DNA from: an uncultured Clostridia bacterium | GTDB lineage: Bacteria > Bacillota > Clostridia > Christensenellales > Borkfalkiaceae | Assembly: GCA_934248055.1 (NCBI GenBank) | Contig: CAKQKI010000014.1 | Span: 1 to 36,969 of the forward strand | Length of the DNA stretch: 36,969 bases | Reading direction: 5' to 3' | Part shown: one piece after another, positions 24,825 through 33,113 of the stretch | Numbering within the stretch: position 1 is the stretch's first letter | Layout of the letters: the number at the start of each line of letters is the position of its first letter | Notes under the pieces: generated by a model | What the model saw: only the letters and a program-made list of their open reading frames with translations | Database searches by the model: none | What the model was told of the DNA's origin: nothing | Program-made: the position numbers and the translations under genes

Positions 24825-27800
24825 TTAACCGTTTATCGACGAATGATACGCCTTTGCCGAAGTACCGTAGCACCATAACGCTTTGGCAAGATCTACGCCC
24901 GCACCTTCGGAACCGACTTTGCAAATTCTTTCAACGTACGTATTTACGCTGTAAGTAAGGCTTCCGCCGATATTTACGCTTTCGTCGTCCGCGTTAACGA
25001 TTTCAATCTTAATTTCGCTGTCGAACGAATACGGCATAATACCGCTGAGCCTTATTTCGTAAGCGGTTTCGCCTTCGCCGAGACTTACGTCCGTACCGTT
25101 ATAACGGACGATAACGCTTTCTTTGTTTGCGCCGCCTACGGTAACTTTAACTTTAAGCACGTTGACGTCGGTCGTTTTAAACAAAACGCCTATGTTTATG
25201 GTTTCGCCGAAGTATACCCCCGCGCGGATGAAAGAAGCGCCGTCGCCCTTAACGAGAGTGTAAGGCTTATTCTCGGGCAACGCGAAAGCGGTTGCAAGAG
25301 CCTTCTGATCTTCCGTAAGGTCGGCGTTTGCTCTCGGACCCGTCATTCCTTTATAATCCATAAATTTCGCAGAAAGGTTTAACAGGTCGACTACGAGAGT
25401 TTTGAGTTGCGCGCTGCCCGATTCCGAATTAAGAAGCGTTTCGAGATATTTTTTAACGCTGTAATTTTCAAGACTGCAAACTATCGAACGCGTACCGCCG
25501 TTTTCGGCGTAAACGTAAATATTCATTTCGTCTGCAAGTTCGGGAATAGCCACAACTCCGTCAAGCGAAAATTTAAATCCGCTCGCCGTAGACGCGTATT
25601 CCGTTATCGTGTACTCTACGCCTTTAAACAGTACTTTTACCGAAGGTATAACGTAGCCGTCGTTAAGAGTAACGTAGAAATTACAGATTACGCCGTCGGT
25701 CAACGTTACGTTGAAGCCGTTGATTGAACCGTTGGTTCCTTCGGTTACGGTAATGGCGGTAGTAAAGTTCTGCACGAGTTCGCTTATCGTAACGGTGGTA
25801 GCGAGCGTATAATTACCCGCTTCGGTAAACGCGTAACCGGTTGCGCCGCTGTCGAGCGTAACGGCAACGCCGCCCTTCGAAAGCGCATAACTTACGGTAA
25901 ACTCCACATCGGCAAACTCCACCGACGGGAAAGCGTAAGTCCCCTGCGCTACGGTTGCGGTGTCGGTATCCTTAATCGGCGTAACGATAAACTGCGCCGC
26001 AAGTTCGAGATTGCTCATCATTTGCGAGCCGACTATCTTAACGATTGTATCGTTGCCGTTTTTCCAACCCATAAACAAGTATCCGTCTTTTGCGGGAACT
26101 TCGATAAGCGCGTCGGTTTCTACGTCAAAACTAATCGTTTTCCACACCGCGCCGTCAACAAGCAACTTTGCCGTATAAGTATTTTTTACTACTTTACCGT
26201 AAACTTTTACGGTTGCGCCGCCTGTAAAAGGTATCGGCTCGGTTATCCGGTTCTGATAATCCGCGTCGTAGTAAAAACCTTCTAATACGTACCCCGATTC
26301 GAGCGTAACGAGCGCGCTGTCAAGCGTTACCGCGCCGGACTCCGTCATAGCGGGGTTAGCGTTACTCGTAGCGTGGGGTATATCGTAATCTAAAATCATT
26401 TTGCCCGCAACGTACGCCTTATAAAAATCGGGCGAGTCGGTAGTGAATCTGTCTTTAAGACTGTATCCGTTTATTTCCGCTATATAAGCGTCTGTACAAA
26501 TACAACCCCTGCGACCTGCAGAACCGGAAATTACTTCTCCTAAAGGGTCTTTAGCGTCGGTATAACTGGTAAATTCTATCGAATAATTTTCGCCGCCGAG
26601 CACGCTTGCTATTGTCGGCAACCCGTAACTCGTTATTCCGCTTGCGCCGTAATCCGTTGCATTGACGTCGTAAGTACCGTCAAATTTTGCAAAGCATTTT
26701 TCTTCCGTCGCTCCGCTCGTTGCATTGATTACTCTCGTTGCGTAAACGCAGAAAACGCCGTCAACCGTTTTGAGCGTAATAGTCTGCAAGTATTTTTGGA
26801 AGTCACCCGCTTTTCCGATATAAGCGTACCCGCTGTTAGGAGTATAATTTTCGGTTACAATTACGTTATCTCCGTTAAAAGAACGGCGCAGTATTATATC
26901 TTTACCGCTTGCGTCTTTGTCTTGCGTTTTATACGCGACGATAAGCATTTGCCAACCGTTTTTTTCCGTAATTATAATAGAAAATTCGTTGCTGCCGTTA
27001 AATATCTTTAACTTTAAAACTTGCTTATTGTTTACGTCTACGCTGTAAGGCGGCGTTTTGAATTTTACCGTCGTCGTATCGTTTACGCTGAACTTACCGT
27101 TTAAGCGCATAGCGTACGAACTTGCGGAAGAAGACATAAGCAACCCTTTAACGCTCGCCCCGTTATAGGTATAAGTCGAGTCGAAAGTTATTTCTCCGTC
27201 GGAAACGTCGAAAAGTTTGCTGTTGTCGAATATCGTGTTCGCCGCAAAAATTTCCGTTTCGTATTCGTTGCCGTCGGCGGTACTGCCTTCTTCGGCGGTA
27301 TATTTTACTATATAATAACCTTCGTGAGTGAAATCATATCCGCCGATGTTATTCATATCGGTAAACGTAGCAAGAACCGCGGAATCGGATTTATCTATAA
27401 TCTCGATTTTTGCAACGTTTTTTACAGAGTTGTCGCTTTTATCGGTAAACGTGGTCGGTAAAGCGGTAAAAGCGTTTTCTATCAGATAAAACTGCTCGTA
27501 AGCAACAGGCGTTATTTCGTAAATTTTTACGATTTTAGCGTAAAAAGTCTGCGTATTGTCGGGCGCGGCGGCGCTATACGAAACCTGCGTTACTCTACTA
27601 CCCGTAAAGTCCGCCGTATTATACCACCCGTCAAACCTGTAACCCGCTTTAACGGTCGGGTCGGCAAGCGTAACCGCGCCGGCTTTAACCGACACTTTTA
27701 AGGGGTTTTCGTTTGAAGTAACGATATTTTCGTCGTAAACGTAAGCAATGTCGTTCGATACGTTGATAATGTCCTCATAAGCGGTATGCCAAGCAGGCAC

Positions 27801-28877
27801 GGTTAACGTATCGGCATTGAAGGCGGTCGTATGCGCGGCGCCGTTTTCATAATAACTTAAAGATTCAATCATTATCGGCGAATACCAGCAATAACAATTC
27901 GCGCCCCTGTAACTGTAACCGGTAGGTATTTTATAATCGCTTAATTTCGTGAGTCTTTTACGGTCGGTAGATTGCGAAAAGAAAGTTATCATATATTTTC
28001 CGCTTTCGAACACGCCTTCCTCGGTGGGCATACCGAAAGCGTTACCGGTACCGTAGTTGCCGTCTAACGGAACTATCCTGCGCTCGCCTGCCCCGTGTCC
28101 CGTCAAATCCGTCGGGCTGACTATGTAAAGAGAAAGCACGCCCTTATCGTCCCTTTTAATGCGGAGCGTTGCGGAGTCTTCGTAATTTACGCAACCCGTT
28201 TTTATAAAATAAGACGCGGCGGAAACCGAGCCGTTAATAAAACTCCAACTGCCCGCAGTCGGTTCGGGATTGTATCTTATAAAATCCGACCAGAAAGTAA
28301 CGCTCGGGTAATCGGCATATTCGGCGGGAGTGTAAACCGCGCCGGCAATCAGGTTAACGCTGCCTTCCGCCTTATTCAGCAAAAGGCACACGTCTATAAA
28401 AGAACTGCCGTTGGTAGCGTCCGCCAGACGGATTATGCCCGCCATAAACCACCTGTCGCCCGCCTCGCCGTACGGGGAGCCGTCGATACTCGTCATTTCG
28501 GGCAGATTAAGCATAAACTTAACGTCGGTATACGCCGTCAGGTCGCCTGAATCCGGCAGATTAAACACACCGTTAATCTTCGTTGCCGAATACTTATGCG
28601 CGGCGGCGTTACCCGCCACGTGGTCGGCCGAATTAACGTAAAACCCGGTATGCGAAGTTGCAGCCCCGCCGCTCGTTGTTCCGGTAAGAGTAGCCAGCCC
28701 TGCGGTCTGATTATCGTCGCCCGCAACGGTAAACAAATCGTTAAGGGTTACCGTATCGTCTGCGCGCACGCCCGTGTTTCTGAGCGAAACCCCGAAAAAC
28801 AGGCAGGTCAGCGCAAGCGCAAAACCAAGAAACGAAATCGCAAGTGTCTGCAACCGTTTTCTCGTTAGATGTTTCAT
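24825..28877 (-). CDS. Giant secreted protein (1350 aa) with repeated beta-rich modules and Flg_new/InlB-like repeats
   Basis: A signal peptide covers residues 1-39 (hydrophobic LAISFLGFALALTCLFFGVSL, cleavage near VRA/DD). Two copies of the module seen in the 1813-aa protein lie at about 45-350 and 550-810; the second has CFAKFDGTYDV and YGLPTIASVLGGENYSIEFTS. Each is followed by a phrase like VPAWHTAYED and a beta-grasp repeat of Flg_new/InlB type (VKAGYRFDGWYNTADFTG; ESGYVLEGFYYDADYQNRI; KDGYLFMGWKNGND). The C-terminal 230 residues contain two related helical stretches (YSVKKYLETLLN...LLNLSAKFMDY; YSVNTYVERICK...LWCYGTSAKAY) typical of Clostridia surface-protein ends. No sortase motif is present. 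It is the first gene of the main run, behind promoter P1 and a strong AAGGAGGG ribosome site (28885-28892). Glycan binding is inferred. Confidence 0.75.
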   Translation of the reverse strand: MKHLTRKRLQTLAISFLGFALALTCLFFGVSLRNTGVRADDTVTLNDLFTVAGDDNQTAGLATLTGTTSGGAATSHTGFYVNSADHVAGNAAAHKYSATKINGVFNLPDSGDLTAYTDVKFMLNLPEMTSIDGSPYGEAGDRWFMAGIIRLADATNGSSFIDVCLLLNKAEGSVNLIAGAVYTPAEYADYPSVTFWSDFIRYNPEPTAGSWSFINGSVSAASYFIKTGCVNYEDSATLRIKRDDKGVLSLYIVSPTDLTGHGAGERRIVPLDGNYGTGNAFGMPTEEGVFESGKYMITFFSQSTDRKRLTKLSDYKIPTGYSYRGANCYCWYSPIMIESLSYYENGAAHTTAFNADTLTVPAWHTAYEDIINVSNDIAYVYDENIVTSNENPLKVSVKAGAVTLADPTVKAGYRFDGWYNTADFTGSRVTQVSYSAAAPDNTQTFYAKIVKIYEITPVAYEQFYLIENAFTALPTTFTDKSDNSVKNVAKIEIIDKSDSAVLATFTDMNNIGGYDFTHEGYYIVKYTAEEGSTADGNEYETEIFAANTIFDNSKLFDVSDGEITFDSTYTYNGASVKGLLMSSSASSYAMRLNGKFSVNDTTTVKFKTPPYSVDVNNKQVLKLKIFNGSNEFSIIITEKNGWQMLIVAYKTQDKDASGKDIILRRSFNGDNVIVTENYTPNSGYAYIGKAGDFQKYLQTITLKTVDGVFCVYATRVINATSGATEEKCFAKFDGTYDVNATDYGASGITSYGLPTIASVLGGENYSIEFTSYTDAKDPLGEVISGSAGRRGCICTDAYIAEINGYSLKDRFTTDSPDFYKAYVAGKMILDYDIPHATSNANPAMTESGAVTLDSALVTLESGYVLEGFYYDADYQNRITEPIPFTGGATVKVYGKVVKNTYTAKLLVDGAVWKTISFDVETDALIEVPAKDGYLFMGWKNGNDTIVKIVGSQMMSNLELAAQFIVTPIKDTDTATVAQGTYAFPSVEFADVEFTVSYALSKGGVAVTLDSGATGYAFTEAGNYTLATTVTISELVQNFTTAITVTEGTNGSINGFNVTLTDGVICNFYVTLNDGYVIPSVKVLFKGVEYTITEYASTASGFKFSLDGVVAIPELADEMNIYVYAENGGTRSIVCSLENYSVKKYLETLLNSESGSAQLKTLVVDLLNLSAKFMDYKGMTGPRANADLTEDQKALATAFALPENKPYTLVKGDGASFIRAGVYFGETINIGVLFKTTDVNVLKVKVTVGGANKESVIVRYNGTDVSLGEGETAYEIRLSGIMPYSFDSEIKIEIVNADDESVNIGGSLTYSVNTYVERICKVGSEGAGVDLAKALWCYGTSAKAYHSSING

Positions 28878-28954
28878 TTCAACACCCTCCTTATAAAATA
28901 TATTTGACAGAATAGATTGCCGCGCTTAAATTATGCCACGGCATCTGCATATTA

Positions 28955-28987
28955 AGTATACCGTAAATCAAAATTTCAGTGAATACA
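28955..28987 (-). promoter_or_regulatory. Promoter P1 of the main operon with a conserved activator-like motif
   Basis: On the minus strand, -10 TATACT (28955-28960) lies 17 nt from TTCACT (28978-28983). Overlapping the -35 is TGTAT-N3-CTGAAATTTT (28970-28987), separated from the -10 by exactly 9 nt. The same motif at the same distance occurs at promoter P2 (33129-33146). A further palindrome ATGCC-ACG-GCAT (28933-28944) lies just downstream of the -10. The site lies between the 1350-aa gene and divergent AraC regulator 1. Confidence 0.65.
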
Positions 28988-29067
28988 CTCTATCCGCTAA
29001 AAGATGTACTTTGTCCACTTATGTATTTCAAGCGGTAAATTTGCATTTTTAATAAAAATAGCACAAA

Positions 29068-29099
29068 TTACCAAAAAATTACTGTTTTTTAACGGTAAT
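29068..29099. promoter_or_regulatory. Possible operator upstream of araC regulator 1
   Basis: ATTACC (29068-29073) and GGTAAT (29094-29099) form a 6-bp inverted repeat around an AT-rich centre, ending 2 bp before the -35 of the regulator's own promoter. Position suits autoregulation, but the arms are short and the region is AT-rich. Confidence 0.25.
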
Positions 29100-29101
29100 A
29101 G

Positions 29102-29130
29102 TTGACATATTTACAATTTGATAATATAAT
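29102..29130 (+). promoter_or_regulatory. Consensus sigma-A promoter of araC regulator 1
   Basis: TTGACA (29102-29107), a 17-nt spacer and TATAAT (29125-29130) match the consensus at all twelve positions. The start point would be near 29137, giving a leader of only about 10 nt before the first ATG at 29148. Such a perfect promoter implies steady, activator-independent expression of the regulator. Confidence 0.85.
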
Positions 29131-29147
29131 CGAAGAATAAAGAATAT

Positions 29148-30023
29148 ATGAGCGTTGGTAGAAAAATGTATTATAAATCTAAAAACAAGGGGATACGTTG
29201 TCCGATAAAATCTTCGTCTTTACTCGACGTGAACGTTTCCGGATTTTCAGTCGAAAAAACCGATAAAAACGCTCCCATGGTATCTAACGCCGATTTCGGA
29301 TTTTACACCGTTCGTTTAATTTTATCGGGATCCGGATACGCCGAATACAAAAACAACACCTATACGTTAACGCCCGATACCCTGCTCGTGACGTATCCTA
29401 ATATGGACGTAACCGTGGTTCAAAACAAAACCGACCCTTACACTATGGCATGGTTTGTGTGCGACGGAATCGCCGTCAAACAACTTTTACAAAAAATCGG
29501 CGTAACCGAACAAAACTTTTTAATTAAACTCGATCACGACGAAAAATTACACAAAATATTTAAAGAAACGCCGTATGAATGCAAAAAAAACATAGAGTAC
29601 TCCGACATAATCGCGGTTAACGCTTTTTACGAATTTATAGTATGCGTATTATCGCAAACGATTTTGCCGTCTACGGCCGAAACGGTAAAATCTTCTTATC
29701 ACGTACAGGCGTCGATTCAATACATTGCAGACCATTTTCAAGACGCCGATATTTCGGTTGGCAGCGTAGCGCGGTCAATAGGCGTTTCTCATAAATACTT
29801 ATCGCGCATATTCAAAGAAGAAACAGGTATCGAAATGAACAAGTTCATAACCAACAAGCGTTTGACTCTTGCCGACGCGCTGATGCTCGATAAGCAGATG
29901 AATATACAGCAGATTGCCGAAAAATGCGGATTTTCATCGCCCTATTATTTTTCGAGAGTATATAAAAAATACAACGCCGTGCCGCCGTCGGTAGTTATAT
30001 CGAAAAGAAAAAAAGAAACCTGA
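29148..30023 (+). CDS. AraC-family transcriptional regulator (regulator 1)
   Basis: A 291-residue protein. Residues about 45-120 form the cupin-like sensing domain (YTVRLILSGSGYAEYKNNTYTLTPDTLLVTYP). Residues about 185-285 hold the two helix-turn-helix units of AraC/XylS proteins (ISVGSVARSIGVSHKYLSRIFKEETG and MNIQQIAEKCGFSSPYYFSRVYKKY). It is divergent from the main operon and is the natural candidate to bind the motif at P1. Two starts are possible, 29148 and 29166; neither has a good ribosome site, and the leader from the predicted start point is very short. It converges with the NanE gene, with 39 bp between their ends containing a GACAAA-ATGC-TTTGTC hairpin (30022-30037) without a T-run. 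Confidence 0.92.
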   Translation: MSVGRKMYYKSKNKGIRCPIKSSSLLDVNVSGFSVEKTDKNAPMVSNADFGFYTVRLILSGSGYAEYKNNTYTLTPDTLLVTYPNMDVTVVQNKTDPYTMAWFVCDGIAVKQLLQKIGVTEQNFLIKLDHDEKLHKIFKETPYECKKNIEYSDIIAVNAFYEFIVCVLSQTILPSTAETVKSSYHVQASIQYIADHFQDADISVGSVARSIGVSHKYLSRIFKEETGIEMNKFITNKRLTLADALMLDKQMNIQQIAEKCGFSSPYYFSRVYKKYNAVPPSVVISKRKKET

Positions 30024-30062
30024 CAAAATGCTTTGTCGATAATCCGCTTTTGCGCGATAAGA

Positions 30063-30752
30063 CTATAATTTATAATCTTTTATCGCTTCCGCAAACCTTT
30101 TAGTTATATTCTGGGGGCGCGTTATGGCTCCGCCTATGACTGCCGAAAAAGCGCCCGCTTCAAAAACTTTTTTTAACTGCCACGGCTCCCATATACCGCC
30201 TTCCGCAATAACGGGCGTTTTAAGCGTCGACGACGCTTTGCTTATAAGATCAAAATCCGGTATGGATACTCCCCTTGTATATTCGGTATATCCCCTCATC
30301 GTAGTTCCGATAAAATCAAACCCGATATCTTCCGCCGTTTTCATCTCTTCGAAGTCCGACGTGTCTGCCATTAACAATATTTTCGGATATTTCCGACGTA
30401 TGCGCTTAATAAAATTTTCAAGCGTTTCGCCGTCGGGGCGAAGTCGTCTCGTCGCGTCCACCGCCATTATGTCGACACCTTCGCTTTGAAGTTCGTCAAC
30501 TTCTTTCATCGTCGGCGTAATATAAACGTCGGAATCGCGATACTCCCTTTTTATAATTCCTATTATGGGTAAATCTACGTTTTTTTTGATTTCGGCAATG
30601 TCTTTTACGGTATTCGCGCGTATTCCCGCCGCCCCGCCTTCTTTTGCCGCTTTTGCGAATCTGCCCATGATAAACGCGCTGTGCATAGGCTCGTTTTCAA
30701 GCGCCTGACAGGATACTATAAGCCCGCCTTTTATTTTATCTTTGATTCCCAT
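30063..30752 (-). CDS. nanE: N-acetylmannosamine-6-phosphate 2-epimerase
   Basis: A 229-residue TIM-barrel protein. GGLIVSCQALENEPMHS near the N-terminus is the NanE signature. IIGIIKREYRDSDVYITPT carries Lys68, and TPVIAEGGIWEP carries Glu184, at the positions of the catalytic Lys/Glu pair known for NanE. It converts ManNAc-6-P to GlcNAc-6-P, which then enters the NagA/NagB route. The ATG at 30752 is chosen over 30770 because AAAGGTG lies 5 nt upstream. The gene overlaps the ROK kinase gene by 17 bp, so kinase and epimerase are co-translated. No neuraminate lyase gene (nanA) is in the window, which points to ManNAc from glycan breakdown rather than from sialic acid, unless nanA is elsewhere. 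Confidence 0.93.
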   Translation of the reverse strand: MGIKDKIKGGLIVSCQALENEPMHSAFIMGRFAKAAKEGGAAGIRANTVKDIAEIKKNVDLPIIGIIKREYRDSDVYITPTMKEVDELQSEGVDIMAVDATRRLRPDGETLENFIKRIRRKYPKILLMADTSDFEEMKTAEDIGFDFIGTTMRGYTEYTRGVSIPDFDLISKASSTLKTPVIAEGGIWEPWQLKKVFEAGAFSAVIGGAITRPQNITKRFAEAIKDYKL

Positions 30753-31572
30753 AATAACACCTTTTTGCATATATCGCCGCGCCTTTTACTCCTGACGGCT
30801 CATTTGCTGTTTTTATCTCTGATTTGGTTCTGTACACTTTTGGCAGAATATCCGCTTCTTTCATAAGAAAGTCCGTTAAAACTTCCTTTTGCCTGCTTAT
30901 TCCGCCGCCGATTACGATCGTCGGCGGATTATAAAATCCGACCGCAAGCGATATTACGTACATAACTTCTTTCGCCCAGTCGGAAATAACTTCGCGCGCG
31001 CGGTCATCGTTGTTCACGGCGTCAAAAAACAATTCCGCCGCGGGCTTGCCGCCGTTTTTTTCAAGCGCGGAAACAGACGCTGCTTTATCGATAACGGACT
31101 TACCTTTCAGCGACGGCAAATAACCTATCTGCCCCGCCGCGCCGTTTTCACCGCTATACGGAATTCCGTTATTAACCATTATTCCGCCGACTCCCGTGCC
31201 GAGCGATAAATAATAAAAGTCGTTTTTGCGGTATTCCGTTTCGGATATCGCGCCTGCCGAAACGTCGTTAAGCACGGATACGGGGACGCCGTATCTGCTT
31301 TCAAAAAGATATTTAAGTTTTACGCCCGTGTAATCGGGTATATTTTCGTTTGCGTAATAAATAGACCCGTCTTTTTTTACTATCCCTGCGGTTGATATGC
31401 CGATTACGTCAAATTGCCTGCCGTCGCAAACGTCATACGCCGTTTCTATAAGTTTTTGCGCGCCGCATTTAGCATTCGAAGGACTTTCTCCGCAAATAAA
31501 TTCATTAAGGTTTTCATCGTACAGCGCGTACTTTAATTTAGTACCGCCTATATCCATCGCTAATATTTTCAT
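30736..31572 (-). CDS. ROK-family sugar kinase, probable N-acetylmannosamine kinase
   Basis: A 278-residue cytoplasmic kinase starting MKILAMDIGGTKLKYALYDE, the ATP-phosphate motif DxGxT. LNDVSAGAISE holds the catalytic Asp103, and LSLGTGVGGIMVNNG is the second phosphate loop. The zinc site that defines most ROK proteins is missing: the usual GH is GQ in GAAGQIG (144-150), and there is no CxCGxxGC. ROK kinases without zinc are known among NanK-like proteins. The ATG at 31572 overlaps the previous gene's stop by 4 bp (ATGA); an earlier in-frame start at 31614 is less likely. Pairing with nanE suggests ManNAc as substrate, although a glucokinase-like role is possible. No DNA-binding domain, so not a ROK repressor. 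Confidence 0.85.
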   Translation of the reverse strand: MKILAMDIGGTKLKYALYDENLNEFICGESPSNAKCGAQKLIETAYDVCDGRQFDVIGISTAGIVKKDGSIYYANENIPDYTGVKLKYLFESRYGVPVSVLNDVSAGAISETEYRKNDFYYLSLGTGVGGIMVNNGIPYSGENGAAGQIGYLPSLKGKSVIDKAASVSALEKNGGKPAAELFFDAVNNDDRAREVISDWAKEVMYVISLAVGFYNPPTIVIGGGISRQKEVLTDFLMKEADILPKVYRTKSEIKTANEPSGVKGAAIYAKRCYYGNQR

Positions 31573-33053
31573 AAATTCGCCACGACCACGCACGGATATT
31601 TGATAACGTCGCAAACAACGTCGTCCGCGTTTTCTTCGTTATTCCATAATATTTCGGCAAATATCGCCGCCGGCAACGGAATTTCCCGCTCGAAAGCGCA
31701 ATCTTCAACAAGGAGTTTTATGTCGTTATCTTTTCTTATATCCGTAACCGCTTTAACTATTTCTCTGACGCGTTCGGGGTATCTTATCCATAACGCCTGC
31801 CTGATTTTTAATATTCTTCTTCTCTCTTTTAATTTTTTATCGATTTCGGCGTCGCTTTTTTCCCCGATCCTTTCACGCTTCGACCGATGAACGAAATTCG
31901 ACCAGTCAAGCGAGCAGACTCCTTTGAATATCAAACCGCACTTTTCTTCCGCAGCGCGAAGCGCGACTATCTTCTTCGTAAACGCTACCGTCTCGTCGGA
32001 AGGCGGTAATTCGTCTTCCGGTTTATGATCGGTAAAATTAGCAAAGAAAGGAAATTCTCCGCAGTTTTCCCACACGATTTTAACTCTCGGATCGACGTTT
32101 TTAATATATTCGAGTCTGTTTCTGACAGAAGACGCGTGCAACCCGAACTGTATATTCAAATCGGGATGCTTTTTTAAAAGTTCGTAAGACGTTTCGTTTA
32201 CAAGACCTACAACCGTTTCGGCAATCAATTTACCGTTCACATATTCCGTTCCGAGTTCCGTGCAGGATTGAAAATATATTCCGTCCCCCGCGGAACGAGC
32301 GTATTCGGTTTCGTACGTTTTTATTATATCGGCTTTAAGCCGTTGCAACGACTTTTCATCCATACCCATAGACGTATTGCAGTCCGTATCCCAACCCCAG
32401 GCGTAACCCCAGAACACTCTGATTCCGCAAGAATGGGCGTATTCGACTATTTCGTCGGAGTTAAGCGGCAAATAATCGTTCCATATTACGATTTCGTTAA
32501 GTTTCAGCATAACCATGTTATCGAAAAAGCCCCTGTAATCGCCTATCGTATAACCCCAGGTCCAGATACCTCTCGTTTCAACGGCGGGAGCGGTTACAAC
32601 GCTGTAATCGGTAAGCGGAGAATTAAACGCGCTTTCAAAGTACGCTTTATGCTCCATATCGGCGTCGCATCCGCGGAATATGATATATCCCGAATACTTA
32701 TTGACGAATTCGACCGCTCCGTATAAAACTCCCGCATCGTCGTATCCGCAGACCGATATAATGCTCTTGCCCGTTAATCTGCATTCGTTTTTCACGCATA
32801 AAGAAAACCCCTGCGGCTTTTGCGGCGCAGGTATTTCTCCCGCGCTTATCAATTCGCCTAAAACCGCGCAATCGCGCTGCGTTCCGACAACAACGACGTT
32901 TTCGCTATGAATAATCGACGATTCTTTTGCGCTGTCCGAACAAATTACGATATTATCGACTTCCGACCGCAACATTTCGTCTTTTATTATTTTTACCGCT
33001 TTTTTTTGCAATTCGCTTTTACCGTCGAATATCAAAAACCATTCTTTTTTCAA
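31569..33053 (-). CDS. Glycoside hydrolase-like protein with GH67/GH20-type N-domain
   Basis: A 494-residue protein without a signal peptide. Residues 1-130 look like the alpha/beta N-domain found before GH67, GH20 and GH84 barrels (QKKAVKIIKDEM; NVVVVGTQRDCAVLGELI; YGAVEFVNKYSGYIIF). A barrel begins with VETRGIWTWGYTIGDYRGFFDNMVMLKLNEIVIWND and contains YFQSCTELGTEYVNG and PRVKIVWENCGEFPFF, where acidic residues could be catalytic. I cannot fix the exact family. Translation starts at TTG (33051-33053), preceded by AGGGGG seven nt away. It is first in the operon with the ROK kinase and nanE, behind promoter P2. A link to releasing an amino sugar or uronic acid is inferred from context. Confidence 0.65.
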   Translation of the reverse strand: MKKEWFLIFDGKSELQKKAVKIIKDEMLRSEVDNIVICSDSAKESSIIHSENVVVVGTQRDCAVLGELISAGEIPAPQKPQGFSLCVKNECRLTGKSIISVCGYDDAGVLYGAVEFVNKYSGYIIFRGCDADMEHKAYFESAFNSPLTDYSVVTAPAVETRGIWTWGYTIGDYRGFFDNMVMLKLNEIVIWNDYLPLNSDEIVEYAHSCGIRVFWGYAWGWDTDCNTSMGMDEKSLQRLKADIIKTYETEYARSAGDGIYFQSCTELGTEYVNGKLIAETVVGLVNETSYELLKKHPDLNIQFGLHASSVRNRLEYIKNVDPRVKIVWENCGEFPFFANFTDHKPEDELPPSDETVAFTKKIVALRAAEEKCGLIFKGVCSLDWSNFVHRSKRERIGEKSDAEIDKKLKERRRILKIRQALWIRYPERVREIVKAVTDIRKDNDIKLLVEDCAFEREIPLPAAIFAEILWNNEENADDVVCDVIKYPCVVVANL

Positions 33054-33069
33054 GTTTTATCCCCCTGTA

Positions 33070-33083
33070 CGAAAATATTTTCG
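33070..33083. promoter_or_regulatory. Perfect 14-bp palindrome in the leader of the NanE operon
   Basis: CGAAAATATTTTCG reads the same on both strands. It lies between the P2 -10 and the ribosome site of the TTG-start gene, so a bound dimeric repressor would block transcription. Related half-sites (GAAAATATT) occur in AT-rich gaps at about 33238-33248 and 36488-36496. Confidence 0.45.
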
Positions 33084-33113
33084 CTTAACGATTATAACGC
33101 GCCGTATATAGTG

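Noticed and set aside
28095..28550. 151-codon plus-strand open frame and neighbours opposite the 1350-aa gene
   Set aside because: Arg-rich shadow frames caused by higher GC in this part of the gene; no ribosome site or recognisable motif.
30736..31572. ROK protein as a transcriptional repressor
   Set aside because: There is no N-terminal helix-turn-helix; the protein begins directly at the kinase phosphate motif.
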